A DNA stretch of 64,000 nucleotides from an uncultured Thermomicrobiales bacterium. GTDB taxonomy: Bacteria > Chloroflexota > Chloroflexia > Thermomicrobiales > UBA6265. The position numbers were made by a program, and so were the translations under genes. A model generated the notes under the pieces. The model saw nothing but the letters and a program-made list of their open reading frames with translations, was not told where the DNA came from and did not search any database. The DNA lies in the NCBI GenBank assembly GCA_902806355.1, contig CADCWI010000092.1:80823-144822 (forward strand). The letters run 5' to 3'. Shown in pieces: positions 27,230 to 36,560 of this stretch. Positions within the stretch are counted from its first letter, which is position 1; every line of letters begins with the position of its first letter.

Positions 27230-27272
27230 CACATGGTGTCTGGCCAAGTCGGTATTGGCCAGACACCATGTG
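27230..27272. terminator. Perfect 18-pair stem-loop after the S41 protease gene
   Basis: CACATGGTGTCTGGCCAA pairs exactly with its downstream complement across a 7-base loop (27248-27254). It sits 8 bases past the minus-strand S41 stop at 27281. There is no T run on either side, so it may end transcription weakly or protect the mRNA 3' end. Confidence 0.65.
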
Positions 27273-27280
27273 TCCGAGAA

Positions 27281-28621
27281 TCAGGTTCCAGCCGCTTCAA
27301 CGGCCTCTCGAACCTCCGTATACGCCGCCGTCAGCTGGTTGTCCGGCAACGTCGAGAAGATGTTTTCGGGCACCACATTATCGGAGTACGTGTAGGGGTA
27401 GGCCACTTCTCCCTCTGGATCCAACTCCACCTCGATGGTTGGATCTACTCCCTTTTTCCAGATCTCCTCGCCATCTGCGGTGAGCCAGAGCTCTGTGCCA
27501 ATGACCGCCAGCGACCCATCGTCCAGATCGAAAGGTAGCAGGACCGTGCCAGTGCCGAAGGTGGTGATGCCGACCACTTCACCCCGTTCATTATCGCGAA
27601 TCGAGGAGGATACGATTTCAGCCGCCGACGCCGAGTTGTCGTTCACGAGAACGGTCAAAGGACCTTCCTGCCACTCGCCGTTGGACCCGATCGTCTGAAC
27701 ATCCTTGGTATTTCCCTCTGCGTCCTGCTCCTGATAGAGAATCGAACCATCGGGCAGGAACTGCGAGCCGACCCCGATCGCCTCGAAGACGAGGCCTCCG
27801 GGATTCGCTCGCAGATCGAGAATGACACCCCTCGCGCCCTGCGCCTTGCCCTGGCGGAGGGCTTCCTGAACTCCCTCGGTGGCGCCGCTCGAAAACTCCG
27901 AGAGCCGAACCCAGAGGATATCCTCCGGCAACATCGCCCAGGATACCGGTTGGACGTCGATCCGGGCCCGGGTGATCGTCACCTCATAGGTCGTTTGCTC
28001 GTCTTCGTGACGGAGCTCAAGGGTCACGTCGGTCCCCTCGTCGCCACGGATCAGGTTGCCAATGTCCTCAGGCCTATCGACTTCGGTCGTGTCGACACCA
28101 TCGACGGTGAGAATCTCGTCCCCTGGCTGGATGCCGGCCTCGAACGCGGGAGAGTCCTGGATTGGCAGGATGACCACGGGCGGCGACACCTCGGTATCGA
28201 TCTGGATGCCAATTCCGATTAACTCACCACGAGACGACGCCTCGAATACTTCCGCCTCTTCGGGATCCAGGAATGTCGAATGCCCCTCGTCTCCGAGGGC
28301 ATCGATCATGCCCCTGCTGGCACCGTAGATAAGTTGCTCATCAGTGATCTCGTCGGATTCGACGTAGTTTTCCCGGATCAGCTCATAGGTGTCATCGAGG
28401 ATTCCGAACTCCTCGACATTGGGCAGCGCCTCCTGGTCGGATTGCGCGCCGGCAGGGGAGTACTCGAGCAGGTACCGGTCGATTCCCATTCCCGTCCCGA
28501 CGGCGAGGAGCAGCATGGTTGCGGTCACGAGCGCTCGCAGGTGCAATGATGCTGTCCGGACCAGCCGGCGGCCGCGGCGAGGAGTTGATGAGCGAGATTC
28601 TGGTGCCGATTGCTGATCCAT
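27281..28621 (-). CDS. S41 (carboxyl-terminal processing) peptidase homologue, atypical catalytic site
   Basis: 446 residues: basic N-terminus, membrane anchor/signal (ALVTATMLLLAVGTGMGI, residues 30-47), a PDZ domain near 125-205 (IQDSPAFEAGIQPGDEILTVDG), and the peptidase core. The Ser segment NDNSASAAEI (residues 327-336) is present, but the position of the catalytic Lys (TFGKGxVQ in classical CtpA/Prc) reads TFGTGTVL, with Thr357 and Leu361. It may be a Chloroflexota subfamily with another mechanism or a non-peptidase. Start: ATG 28621 with AAGGAGACACT upstream; the longer frame is not coding. Confidence 0.85.
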   Translation of the reverse strand: MDQQSAPESRSSTPRRGRRLVRTASLHLRALVTATMLLLAVGTGMGIDRYLLEYSPAGAQSDQEALPNVEEFGILDDTYELIRENYVESDEITDEQLIYGASRGMIDALGDEGHSTFLDPEEAEVFEASSRGELIGIGIQIDTEVSPPVVILPIQDSPAFEAGIQPGDEILTVDGVDTTEVDRPEDIGNLIRGDEGTDVTLELRHEDEQTTYEVTITRARIDVQPVSWAMLPEDILWVRLSEFSSGATEGVQEALRQGKAQGARGVILDLRANPGGLVFEAIGVGSQFLPDGSILYQEQDAEGNTKDVQTIGSNGEWQEGPLTVLVNDNSASAAEIVSSSIRDNERGEVVGITTFGTGTVLLPFDLDDGSLAVIGTELWLTADGEEIWKKGVDPTIEVELDPEGEVAYPYTYSDNVVPENIFSTLPDNQLTAAYTEVREAVEAAGT

Positions 28622-28790
28622 AGTGTCTCCTTGCGACCAATGACGCGAACTGGTGTCCGATGGGGATCGATGCTTCCTGCGCGTGGTGTCGTGGACGATC
28701 CGAACGTTTCCGTGGTTCCATGCCGCAGGGAAATGCGTTGGAAACGAGTACCAGGGCCCTCGATGCCTGCGTTGAAGGAGTAGCAGACCA

Positions 28791-29537
28791 ATGGCCGTGA
28801 GCCGCCCCGACGACCCTGTGACAATCCGGTTCCTCATCGAAGGCGAGACATACGCCGCGACGGTCCGCCGGGGGCAGATTATCCACGAGGCGTTCCATCT
28901 CGCGCTGCCTGAAAAGTATACGGTGGGATGCCGGCTAAGGTTCGCATCAGCGGCAGGTGAACCGATCTTTGCGGACAATTTCGCCGGGCAGATCGAGGAT
29001 CACTTCCCTTCGACCGACATCATCACGAGCGCCACTTCGATCGCGGGCGCATCCGGAAGCTGGCAGAACGTCGGCTTCGATCACCTGGCCATCTCCGTTT
29101 CCGATCGCGCCGACGCCACATCGTTCTTTACAGATGTCGTGAAGATGCAAGTCATGCGCGACGATCCGCATCTGACGGTCCTGGCAACGGGCTCCACCGC
29201 GCTTTTCCTGTTCGATGCAGGCAGCGACGAGCCACTTTCCCCAGATCGCCCCTCGTCCTGGCATCACATCGGCTTTGTGGTCGACAACCTGGAATATGCC
29301 TACGCGCATCTGCAGGAGCACAAAAACCGGTTGCGCAGCGATTTGACGTTGCTCGAACGGGACGAACGGTGGAGTCTCTACTTCTTCTACGAGAACGGAC
29401 CGGTCACGTTCATGATCCAGTTCTCGGAGATAAAGCCCGAGAGTCGAGGGTTTACCACACCCGAGAGCAAGGGATTCGCCGGCGTCCTGTACGACTACAC
29501 GAGCCGGCCGTATGGCGTGCAGTTCCAGAACGAGTGA
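28791..29537 (+). CDS. VOC-superfamily (glyoxalase-fold) protein with N-terminal extension
   Basis: 248 residues. A vicinal-oxygen-chelate domain covers about residues 93-215 (VGFDHLAISVSDRADATSFF, SSWHHIGFVVDNLEYAYAHL, FFYENGPVTFMIQF), with H97 and H162-H163 as possible metal ligands and Glu204 in the last strand. The first 90 residues form a separate small domain I do not recognise. Enzyme activity is unknown. The gene diverges from the S41 gene and converges with ilvE. Confidence 0.75.
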   Translation: MAVSRPDDPVTIRFLIEGETYAATVRRGQIIHEAFHLALPEKYTVGCRLRFASAAGEPIFADNFAGQIEDHFPSTDIITSATSIAGASGSWQNVGFDHLAISVSDRADATSFFTDVVKMQVMRDDPHLTVLATGSTALFLFDAGSDEPLSPDRPSSWHHIGFVVDNLEYAYAHLQEHKNRLRSDLTLLERDERWSLYFFYENGPVTFMIQFSEIKPESRGFTTPESKGFAGVLYDYTSRPYGVQFQNE

Positions 29538-29572
29538 CGAACCTCCAGCGGTGGTACGTGTGGCGCCGAAAG

Positions 29573-29607
29573 CGGCTGCACGGAGCCTGGGCAGCCGTTC
29601 CTTTTAG
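29573..29607 (+). terminator. Intrinsic terminator after the VOC gene
   Basis: A 7-pair CGGCTGC/GCAGCCG stem with an 11-base loop, followed by TTCCTTTTAG. It lies 35 bases past the stop and just overlaps the end of the convergent ilvE gene. Confidence 0.7.
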
Positions 29608-30560
29608 ACCCCGGTGGAAACGGTTGCCCGGAGCCTCACCGGGGTCCGCCATGCGCTGTAGCGATCCTCCGTGCCCCGCATGATCCCGAGCAGCAGGCGG
29701 CCGAGCTCCGCGGTGACCGGCCCGATCTCACCGCTCCCAACGGCATACCGATCGACCGAGAGGACCGGCGTGATCTCTGCTGCGGTTCCACACGTGAACA
29801 CTTCGTCCGCGAGATACAGCTCCGTGCGATCGACTTGCCGCTCGATGACTTCGATCTGAAGGACTTCGCGGGCCAGGGTCAGGATCGCGTCGCGAGTGAT
29901 GCTTTCGAGAATGCCGCTCGTGACATCGGGCGTGACGAGCTTGCCATCCTTGATGAACGCAACACAGGCTCCGGGCGCCTCGGCGACCTTGCCCTGGGGG
30001 TTGAGCATGATGGCGACATCGTAACCGTCCAGCCGCACCTCATGCGTTGCCAATTGACCGTTGCGATAGTTGGCGATGTTCTTCACCCTCGGAGGCATCA
30101 CGGTGTCCGAGATCCGCGTCCAGGTGCTCACTCGTGCGTGCTGAGAATGATCCGAACCGAGGTGCGTGGGCATCGGGTTGGTTCGGATCACCATTTCGCT
30201 CTCGAGTTTCGAGGGATCGAACCGTGCCGATCCGGCGTTGGCGCCGTATACCAGCGGAAAGATGTAGGTATCCTCCCGGCAGTCGTTCTCTTTCAACAAC
30301 CGAAGGATGATATCCCTCAACTCGGCGTTGTTCTGGGGTAGCGGCAGCCGGACCAGCCTGGTCGAGCCCTGCAATCGCGAGAGGTGCTCCTCCAGCCGGA
30401 ACACGTAGAGCTCCTGCTGATCCTCGTTCCAGTAACCGCGGATGCCTTCGAAAACCGCGCCGAGGCTGGACCACGCGAGGTCGGTGACATGGACCGTCGC
30501 GTCTTCCCAGCGAACCAGGTCGTTCTTCCACCAGACATACGTTGGATGCGCGGCCGCCAC
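29604..30560 (-). CDS. ilvE: Branched-chain amino acid aminotransferase
   Basis: Fold-type IV PLP enzyme that makes Leu, Ile and Val from their keto acids. The protein (318 residues) shows VFEGIRGYWN near the substrate site, PLVYGANAG, the PLP lysine in PRVKNIANYRNGQLA (about residue 160) and the phosphate-binding CGTAAEITPV near the C-terminus. The usual SEGSGEN motif is AEAPGACVAF here, which leaves some doubt between BCAT and a D-amino-acid or aminodeoxychorismate lyase relative; BCAT fits best overall. Confidence 0.85.
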   Translation of the reverse strand: MAAAHPTYVWWKNDLVRWEDATVHVTDLAWSSLGAVFEGIRGYWNEDQQELYVFRLEEHLSRLQGSTRLVRLPLPQNNAELRDIILRLLKENDCREDTYIFPLVYGANAGSARFDPSKLESEMVIRTNPMPTHLGSDHSQHARVSTWTRISDTVMPPRVKNIANYRNGQLATHEVRLDGYDVAIMLNPQGKVAEAPGACVAFIKDGKLVTPDVTSGILESITRDAILTLAREVLQIEVIERQVDRTELYLADEVFTCGTAAEITPVLSVDRYAVGSGEIGPVTAELGRLLLGIMRGTEDRYSAWRTPVRLRATVSTGV

Positions 30561-30658
30561 GGCGATGGTCCTTTCCCTCGAATGAGCTGTGAAAATGCGC
30601 CTTTGCCCTGCTCCTCCGAGTATCGCACAGGGCTCAGGCAGGAGGTTCGCTACTCACC

Positions 30659-31633
30659 TCAGCCCGCGGCGACCCGTTCGAGACCCGTTCGCTGTGCCAG
30701 GGCAGCGGCACCGTAAATCCCGGTGTCCTTGCCGAGGGATGAGTAGGTCACCTTGACATCGGCACGCATATCGACGAACGAATGTGCCCGCATCGTTTCC
30801 CGCGCTGGACCAAGGAGATGCTCGCCCAATGCGGCGACGCCGCCGCCGATCACGATCATCTCGGGATTGAAGATGTTGGTGAACGTACCCATCGCCGCAC
30901 CAAGCGCGCGTCCCGCCCGGTCGAGAATCATCCGGGCGGCGGGATCGCCCTGCTCCGCGGCGTCCTTGACGATGCCCGCGTGCAACTCTCCTTCCCCAGC
31001 GATACGGCGCAGGAGATCGCCATCGGCGGTCGTCGCGACAGCCTCCGCCTCGCGCTTGATCGCCCACCCGCTGACGAACGCTTCAAGGCAGCCAATGCTT
31101 CCGCAGGTGCAACGAGGACCATCCATCGCGACGGTCACATGCCCGACCTCGGCACCCAATCCGCGAACACCATCGACGAGCACTCCGCCCGAGACGACGC
31201 CACCCCCCACACCTGTACCGAGCGCCAGGTAGACCAAATCGGCCACACCCTGTGCGCTGCCGTACCGCATCTCGCCAAGAGCGGCGCAGTTCCCGTCGTT
31301 GGCCAAAAGTACCGGCCTCAGCACCCCGGCTTCGAGCATCGGCACCAGTGGGACATCACGCCAGCCGGGGAGGTTGGGTGTGTACAGGACAGTTCCGGTT
31401 CGGGGGTTGAGAGGTCCAGGCGAGGCGACTCCCACCGGGATAGCCTCGCTAACGCCAGCGCTCTCGGCCGTCTGGTTGATCAGCTCCGCCATGCGCGCGA
31501 TCACATCCTCATGGCCTGCCTCGGCGGAGGTTGGGATCGCCCGCCGGTGCGACAGCACACCGGCGTCATCGACGACCGCGGCGCGGATGTGCGTCCCGCC
31601 CAGGTCAACCGCAACAACGAGTTCTCTGCTCAC
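30659..31633 (-). CDS. ROK-family sugar kinase, glucokinase-like
   Basis: ATP-dependent sugar kinase of 324 residues without the DNA-binding domain of ROK repressors. Phosphate-binding motif VAVDLGGTHIRAAVVD is at residues 7-22, followed by catalytic Asp in LLANDGNCAALGE, the ALGTGVGGGVV motif, and the ROK zinc site CTCGSIGCLEAF with an upstream GAEVGH. Glucose is the likeliest substrate. It sits between hslU and ilvE with gaps near 100 bases and need not be functionally tied to either. Confidence 0.88.
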   Translation of the reverse strand: MSRELVVAVDLGGTHIRAAVVDDAGVLSHRRAIPTSAEAGHEDVIARMAELINQTAESAGVSEAIPVGVASPGPLNPRTGTVLYTPNLPGWRDVPLVPMLEAGVLRPVLLANDGNCAALGEMRYGSAQGVADLVYLALGTGVGGGVVSGGVLVDGVRGLGAEVGHVTVAMDGPRCTCGSIGCLEAFVSGWAIKREAEAVATTADGDLLRRIAGEGELHAGIVKDAAEQGDPAARMILDRAGRALGAAMGTFTNIFNPEMIVIGGGVAALGEHLLGPARETMRAHSFVDMRADVKVTYSSLGKDTGIYGAAALAQRTGLERVAAG

Positions 31634-31743
31634 GATCGTTCGGGTCTCTTTCGCTGGTCAGTCACGATTCTGATAGGAGCCGGACGGCTGGTGTGCGTCG
31701 CTCAAGAAACGTCACAACTCATTGTGCTGGTCCCCAGAAAGCC

Positions 31744-33234
31744 CTACAGGATGAAGTTGCTCAGCTCGTCGTCGTCGGCTATCTCGCCAACCCGCTCCGT
31801 CACGAACGCCTCGTCGATTTCGATGTGCTTCTCATCCATGTCGGGCGCCTCGAACGAAATTTCCTCGAGCACTCGCTCCAGGATCGTCTGGAGCCGCCGC
31901 GCACCGATGTCCTCCGTCCGGCTGTTGACAAGGGTGGCCAGCTTCGCGACCTCACGCAAACCGGCATTGGAGAAGGTTACCGACAGGCCTTCGGTAGCGA
32001 GAAGCGCCTCGTATTGTTTCGTCAGGGCATTCTGGGGCTCCGTCAGGATTGCGAAGAGATCGTCCTCGCTGAGAGCTTGAAGCTCTACCCGGATCGGGAA
32101 ACGTCCCTGCAGCTCGGGAATTAGGTCCGATGGACGAGCATGGTGAAAGGCGCCGGCGGCGATGAACAGGATGTGATCGGTGTTGACCGGACCGTACCGG
32201 GTCATCACCGCTGAACCCTCGACGATCGGGAGGAGATCCCGTTGCACACCCTCGCCTGACACGTCGGGGCCTCCATCCCCTTCGCCGGAAACCGTCTTGT
32301 CGAGCTCGTCGATGAAGACGACCGCGGCATCCTCGACGCGCCTGATCGCCGCTTCGACTACCGCATCGAAATCGACCATCCGGTTGGCTTCCTGCTGGGC
32401 GAGGATGCTCCGCGCTTCGCGAACCGAGACCCGCCTTCGTATCCTCCGTCTCGGCAAGAGCCCATCGAGAAACTCGTAAAAGGTGTCCTGAAGCTCTTCC
32501 GGGTTGACGCCGCCGATAATCTCATACGAGGGCATCTCCTCGCCGTCGTCTTCCGGCTCCAGCTCGATCTCGACCGTCTCGTCCTCCATCGCCTCCTGAT
32601 CGAGTAGCTCGCGCACGCGCTTCTGCTGACGACGACGACGGCGTTCGGCGGCGACGGCTTCCCGCTCCGCGGCGTCGTGATCGTCCACCTGGCCATTGCT
32701 TGGCTTCCGCGACGAACGGCGGGGACTCCGGCTCAGCTCCTGCTCGGACAGGATCTCGGTCAGGCGGTCGACGGCGAGATGCGACGCCTCTTCCTTGACC
32801 AGTTCAAGGCGCTCACCGTGCAGCATGGAGATGGCGATCTCGACGAGGTCACGGACGATCGATTCGACATCGCGACCGACGTAGCCCACTTCGGTGAACT
32901 TCGTCGCTTCGACCTTGATGAACGGCGCATCGACGATCCTCGCGACCCGGCGTGCGATCTCCGTCTTGCCGACGCCTGTTGATCCGATCATGAGGATGTT
33001 CTTGGGCTGAACCTCCCGCCGCATTTCTTCCGGTAGCTGCTGCCGGCGATATCGATTGCGGAGCGCGACCGCAACGGCACGCTTGGCATCCTCCTGGCCG
33101 ACGATGTAGCGGTCGAGCTCGGCAACGATCTCCTTCGGGGTCAGGCTGTCAGCCTCCCGGGGTTGCTCCGGCAGCTCGCCGGTGGGACGGATGAAAGAAT
33201 CCTTGCTGGTAGACCGGCGAACGGCATCAACCAT
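31744..33234 (-). CDS. hslU: ATP-dependent protease ATPase subunit HslU
   Basis: AAA+ unfoldase that feeds HslV. Walker A is GSTGVGKTEIA (about residues 88-98), Walker B VVFIDELDK, and the sensor region is near RFPIRVELQALSEDD. The inserted I domain contains a charged coiled stretch (DDHDAAEREAVAAERRRRRQ). The C-terminus ends ELSNFIL; the last residues normally insert into HslV to activate it. At 496 residues it is slightly longer than typical. The ATG overlaps the hslV stop (TGATG), so translation is coupled. Confidence 0.96.
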   Translation of the reverse strand: MVDAVRRSTSKDSFIRPTGELPEQPREADSLTPKEIVAELDRYIVGQEDAKRAVAVALRNRYRRQQLPEEMRREVQPKNILMIGSTGVGKTEIARRVARIVDAPFIKVEATKFTEVGYVGRDVESIVRDLVEIAISMLHGERLELVKEEASHLAVDRLTEILSEQELSRSPRRSSRKPSNGQVDDHDAAEREAVAAERRRRRQQKRVRELLDQEAMEDETVEIELEPEDDGEEMPSYEIIGGVNPEELQDTFYEFLDGLLPRRRIRRRVSVREARSILAQQEANRMVDFDAVVEAAIRRVEDAAVVFIDELDKTVSGEGDGGPDVSGEGVQRDLLPIVEGSAVMTRYGPVNTDHILFIAAGAFHHARPSDLIPELQGRFPIRVELQALSEDDLFAILTEPQNALTKQYEALLATEGLSVTFSNAGLREVAKLATLVNSRTEDIGARRLQTILERVLEEISFEAPDMDEKHIEIDEAFVTERVGEIADDDELSNFIL

Positions 33235-33842
33235 CAGCCCACCTCCTCCTCGGACGCGGCGTCAGCGCCGTCCTCGCGTGCCTCGGTCGACGAGTCGACG
33301 ACCTCGACGGTGATCCGATCGTTGGTGAAGATGCAAATTTCGGCCGTTACGTTCATGCTCGCGCGGACAATCTCTTCCGCGGAGAGCTCGGTATGCCGAA
33401 TGAGAGCCTTCGCGGCGGCGGTCGCGAACGGAGCTCCGGAACCTATCGCCAGGACGCCGTCATCCGGCTCGATCACGTCGCCGTCGCCGGACAGGAGCAG
33501 GATCGAATCGGCATCGGCAACGATCAGCTGGGCCTCGAGACGGCGAAGGTATCGATCGCTGCGCCATTCCTTCGTCAGCTCGACGGCGGCCTTGCGCAGG
33601 TTCCCATCCCAGGATTGGAGCTGTTGCTCGAACTTGGCGAAGAGGGTCAGCGCGTCCGCCACGGCTCCGGCGAACCCCGCGACCACGGTTCCGTCGTAGA
33701 GGGTGCGCAGTTTGCGCGCATTGTGCTTGAGCACGACATCACCGACCGTGACTTGGCCGTCTCCCGCCAATGCCACGCTGGCATCGCGCTTGACGCCAAC
33801 GATCGTCGTCGCGTGTGGCCTGACCGAGGCCGCGGTATTCAT
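33234..33842 (-). CDS. hslV: ATP-dependent protease peptidase subunit HslV
   Basis: Threonine peptidase of the HslUV complex. ATG 33842 gives MNTAASVRPHATTIVGVKR. The catalytic Thr should be T12, exposed after loss of an 11-residue leader, whereas many HslV proteins expose Thr2. Motifs ALAGDGQVTVG, GFAGAVADALTLFAKFEQQL and AIGSGAPFATAAAKAL are typical. An acidic tail of about 20 residues (EAREDGADAASEEEVG) extends past the usual end. AAGGGTG lies about 10 bases upstream. It leads hslU in a two-gene operon downstream of topA. Confidence 0.95.
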   Translation of the reverse strand: MNTAASVRPHATTIVGVKRDASVALAGDGQVTVGDVVLKHNARKLRTLYDGTVVAGFAGAVADALTLFAKFEQQLQSWDGNLRKAAVELTKEWRSDRYLRRLEAQLIVADADSILLLSGDGDVIEPDDGVLAIGSGAPFATAAAKALIRHTELSAEEIVRASMNVTAEICIFTNDRITVEVVDSSTEAREDGADAASEEEVG

Positions 33843-33970
33843 GTGCGTGTTCACCCTTAGGTACCATTCCGGAAGTCGCAGTTGACTGTAGCGCGGGTCT
33901 TTTCCCTGCCATCGGGCATCGTCTTGTATCAACGGTGCAGGTTCCCGGACCTTGCGTCAAGGATGCAAAC

Positions 33971-33994
33971 GGCGCCGGGCGGAACCCCGGCGCC
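33971..33994 (-). terminator. Hairpin after topA
   Basis: Minus-strand stem GGCGCCGGG/CCCGGCGCC with a 6-base loop, followed by GTTTGC. Position, 47 bases after the topA stop and before hslV, suggests termination or attenuation between them. The T run is short. Confidence 0.55.
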
Positions 33995-34041
33995 CCAAGC
34001 AATCACCTGTCCAGGATCACACCCTCGACACGGCGCGGGAC

Positions 34042-36309
34042 CTAGTCACCCACCTTGGCGAGCTGGCGCTCCGCACCCGTACCGCTGCACGAAGAGCACT
34101 TGATCTGATTACCACGACCAACCTGAACCATGTATGCACCACAGTACGGACACGTTTCATTGACGGGCTTGTTCCATGAGACGAAATCGCATTCGGGATA
34201 GCGCTCGCAGCCGTAGAATTTCCGGCCCTTCTTCGAGCGGCGCTCAACGACCTCGCCCTGGTGGCATGTCGGGCACTCCACGCCAATCCGGGTCAGGAGC
34301 GGTCGGGCATTGCGGCAATCTGGAAACCCGCTGCATGCCATGAACTTGCCGAACCGGCCGAGCTTGATGACCATCGGTTTGCCACACTGCTCGCACACCT
34401 CATCGGTTGGCTCATCCCTGATCTGGATGCGTTCCATCGTCTGCTCGGCATTCTTGAGCGTGGTCGTGAACGGGCCGTAGAACTGCCTGAGCGTCGGAAC
34501 CCATTCGCGTTCCCCTGAAGCGATCTCATCAAGCTCACCCTCAAGCTGTGAGGTGAACCCCACATCGAAGATGCTCGGGAAGTGCTCGACCAGGAGATCG
34601 CTGACGATGAAGCCGAGCTCCGTCGGAATCAGCTTGCGCTCCTCGATAGAGACGTAGTTCCGCGCCTGGAGCGTCGCGATCGTAGGCGCATACGTGCTTG
34701 GCCGTCCGATCCCCGCTTCTTCAAGCGCCTTCACGAGTGTGGCCTCGGTAAATCGAGGCGGTGGCTGCGTGAAATGCTGCTCCGGCACAAGCGTCTCGAG
34801 GGTCAACGGCTCGTCCGGCGCAAGCTCCGGCAACGCACCACGGTCGAGCTCGTCGGTCTCGCCCTCGTCGCGACCTTGCTGGTACACCGCCATCCAGCCG
34901 TTGAACTTGACGATCGAACCGGTCGCGCGGAAGACGTACGGAGCCCTGCCGGCTTGAATGTCGGCCTCTGGACCCGCACCTACATCCACGCGCGTGTTAT
35001 CGAGCACGGCCGCCGCCATCTGGCTCGCCATGAAGCGTTGCCAGATCAATTGGTAGAGCCGGAACTGCGGATTGGACAGTTGCTTTTTGACACCGAGCGG
35101 ATCCCGCTGGGGTGCCGTCGGCCGGATTGCCTCGTGAGCCTCCTGTGCGCCCTTGCTCTTCTTGGTGTAGATCGGAGGACGCTCCGGCACGTACTCAACG
35201 CCGAAGCGTGTGCTGATCACGGCTCGTGCCGCCTGCTGCGCGGTGCCGGAAACATTCGTCGAATCCGTCCGCATGTACGTGATCAATCCCTGGGTGCCTT
35301 CGCCGCCGAGATCGATCCCCTCGTACAACTCCTGGGCAATCTGCATCGTCCGCCGCACCGAGAAGCCAAGCTTGCGGGACGCCTCCTGCTGGAGCGTGCT
35401 CGTGGTGAACGGCGCCTGCGGCCGCCGGCGGGTTTCGCGACGTACGACATCCGCGATTCGCCACGACGCTCCATCGAGGGCGGCAACGATCTCGTGCGTC
35501 TGCTCGCCTGTGCTGAGTTCCGCCTTCTTGCCATGGATCTGATGCAGGCTCGCCCGGAACCGATCCCGGTCGGTGACCTCGCGACCGGTGATCTTGGCGA
35601 GGTTGGCATCGAGCGACCAGTACTCGACAGGGACGAACTGTTCGACTTCGCGCTCGCGTTCGACCACGATCCGCAGCGCAGCGGTCTGTACGCGTCCGGC
35701 GGAGAGCCCTCGCTTGACCTTTTTCCAAAGCAGGGGGCTGATCCCGTACCCGACGAGACGGTCCAGGATGCGCCGCGCCTGCTGGGCATCGACGAGGTCC
35801 ATGTCGATCTCGCGAGGATGTTCCATCGCCTCCGTGACCGCGGCGTGCGTGATCTCGTGGAAAACCACCCGATGAAGTGGCTTGGACTCAGCTTCGGTGG
35901 CATGAATCAGGTGCCAGGCAATGGCTTCACCTTCGCGGTCGGGATCGGTCGCGAGATAGATCTCCTTTGCCCCCAGAACGCTGTCCTTGAGCTCCTTGAC
36001 GACCTTGGACTTGTCGCGGGGGATCAGGTACTTCGGCGTGAAATCATCCTCGACATCGACCCCCAGCGTGCTCTTGGGAAGATCGCGAATGTGCCCCATC
36101 GACGCCTTGACGGTATATCCGGAGCCCAGGTAGCGCCCGATTGTTCTCGCCTTGGCGGGTGACTCGACGATCACGAGCTTGCCGCGAGCGGTGGTCTTTC
36201 GCGGCTTGGCTGTGGTCGAACGTTTCCTTGTTGACGTCTTCTTTGCGGTCGTGCCGGTGGTGGTTGATCTTGATCGGGTCGTCTTCGTCCCGGTCCCGGT
36301 GTCTGCCAT
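34042..36309 (-). CDS. topA: DNA topoisomerase I
   Basis: Type IA topoisomerase relaxing negative supercoils. The TOPRIM domain begins KLVIVESPAKARTIGRYLG (about residues 44-62) with the acidic DPDREGEAIAWH motif. The active-site Tyr is in GLITYMRTDSTN. Three zinc-ribbon modules follow at the C-terminus (CEQCGKPM...CSGFPDC, CPTCHQGE...CERYPECDF, CPYCGAYM...CSSCSG). A Lys/Thr/Arg-rich tail of about 42 residues sits at the N-terminus (TTAKKTSTRKRSTTAKPRK), a position where such tails are uncommon. The length is 755 residues. It follows dprA by 251 bases. Confidence 0.97.
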   Translation of the reverse strand: MADTGTGTKTTRSRSTTTGTTAKKTSTRKRSTTAKPRKTTARGKLVIVESPAKARTIGRYLGSGYTVKASMGHIRDLPKSTLGVDVEDDFTPKYLIPRDKSKVVKELKDSVLGAKEIYLATDPDREGEAIAWHLIHATEAESKPLHRVVFHEITHAAVTEAMEHPREIDMDLVDAQQARRILDRLVGYGISPLLWKKVKRGLSAGRVQTAALRIVVEREREVEQFVPVEYWSLDANLAKITGREVTDRDRFRASLHQIHGKKAELSTGEQTHEIVAALDGASWRIADVVRRETRRRPQAPFTTSTLQQEASRKLGFSVRRTMQIAQELYEGIDLGGEGTQGLITYMRTDSTNVSGTAQQAARAVISTRFGVEYVPERPPIYTKKSKGAQEAHEAIRPTAPQRDPLGVKKQLSNPQFRLYQLIWQRFMASQMAAAVLDNTRVDVGAGPEADIQAGRAPYVFRATGSIVKFNGWMAVYQQGRDEGETDELDRGALPELAPDEPLTLETLVPEQHFTQPPPRFTEATLVKALEEAGIGRPSTYAPTIATLQARNYVSIEERKLIPTELGFIVSDLLVEHFPSIFDVGFTSQLEGELDEIASGEREWVPTLRQFYGPFTTTLKNAEQTMERIQIRDEPTDEVCEQCGKPMVIKLGRFGKFMACSGFPDCRNARPLLTRIGVECPTCHQGEVVERRSKKGRKFYGCERYPECDFVSWNKPVNETCPYCGAYMVQVGRGNQIKCSSCSGTGAERQLAKVGD

Positions 36310-36560
36310 GAATTCTCTAGCCTTGGTGAAAGATGTTCGGGTGGATTGCCGCTGGCTCCCGAGCCGCGACTCCCACGTGTGGACGATGTGCTGAGTTCAA
36401 TAGAACATGGTCTAAACGATACGTGTTTTCAAGAGGGTCGTAATCACCAGCCCCATTTCCAGCGTACGGGTGATGTCAAGGACGACCAAACGCCTCGTCA
36501 GCGCAGAGAACGCAAGAGGTACGCCCGCGGCCCAGATCGCTAGTCATTCCCGCACTGGCA

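Noticed and set aside
34582..36162. 526-codon open frame on the plus strand, antisense to topA
   Set aside because: A shadow frame of a GC-rich gene. TopA on the minus strand has every family motif, while the antisense product resembles nothing.
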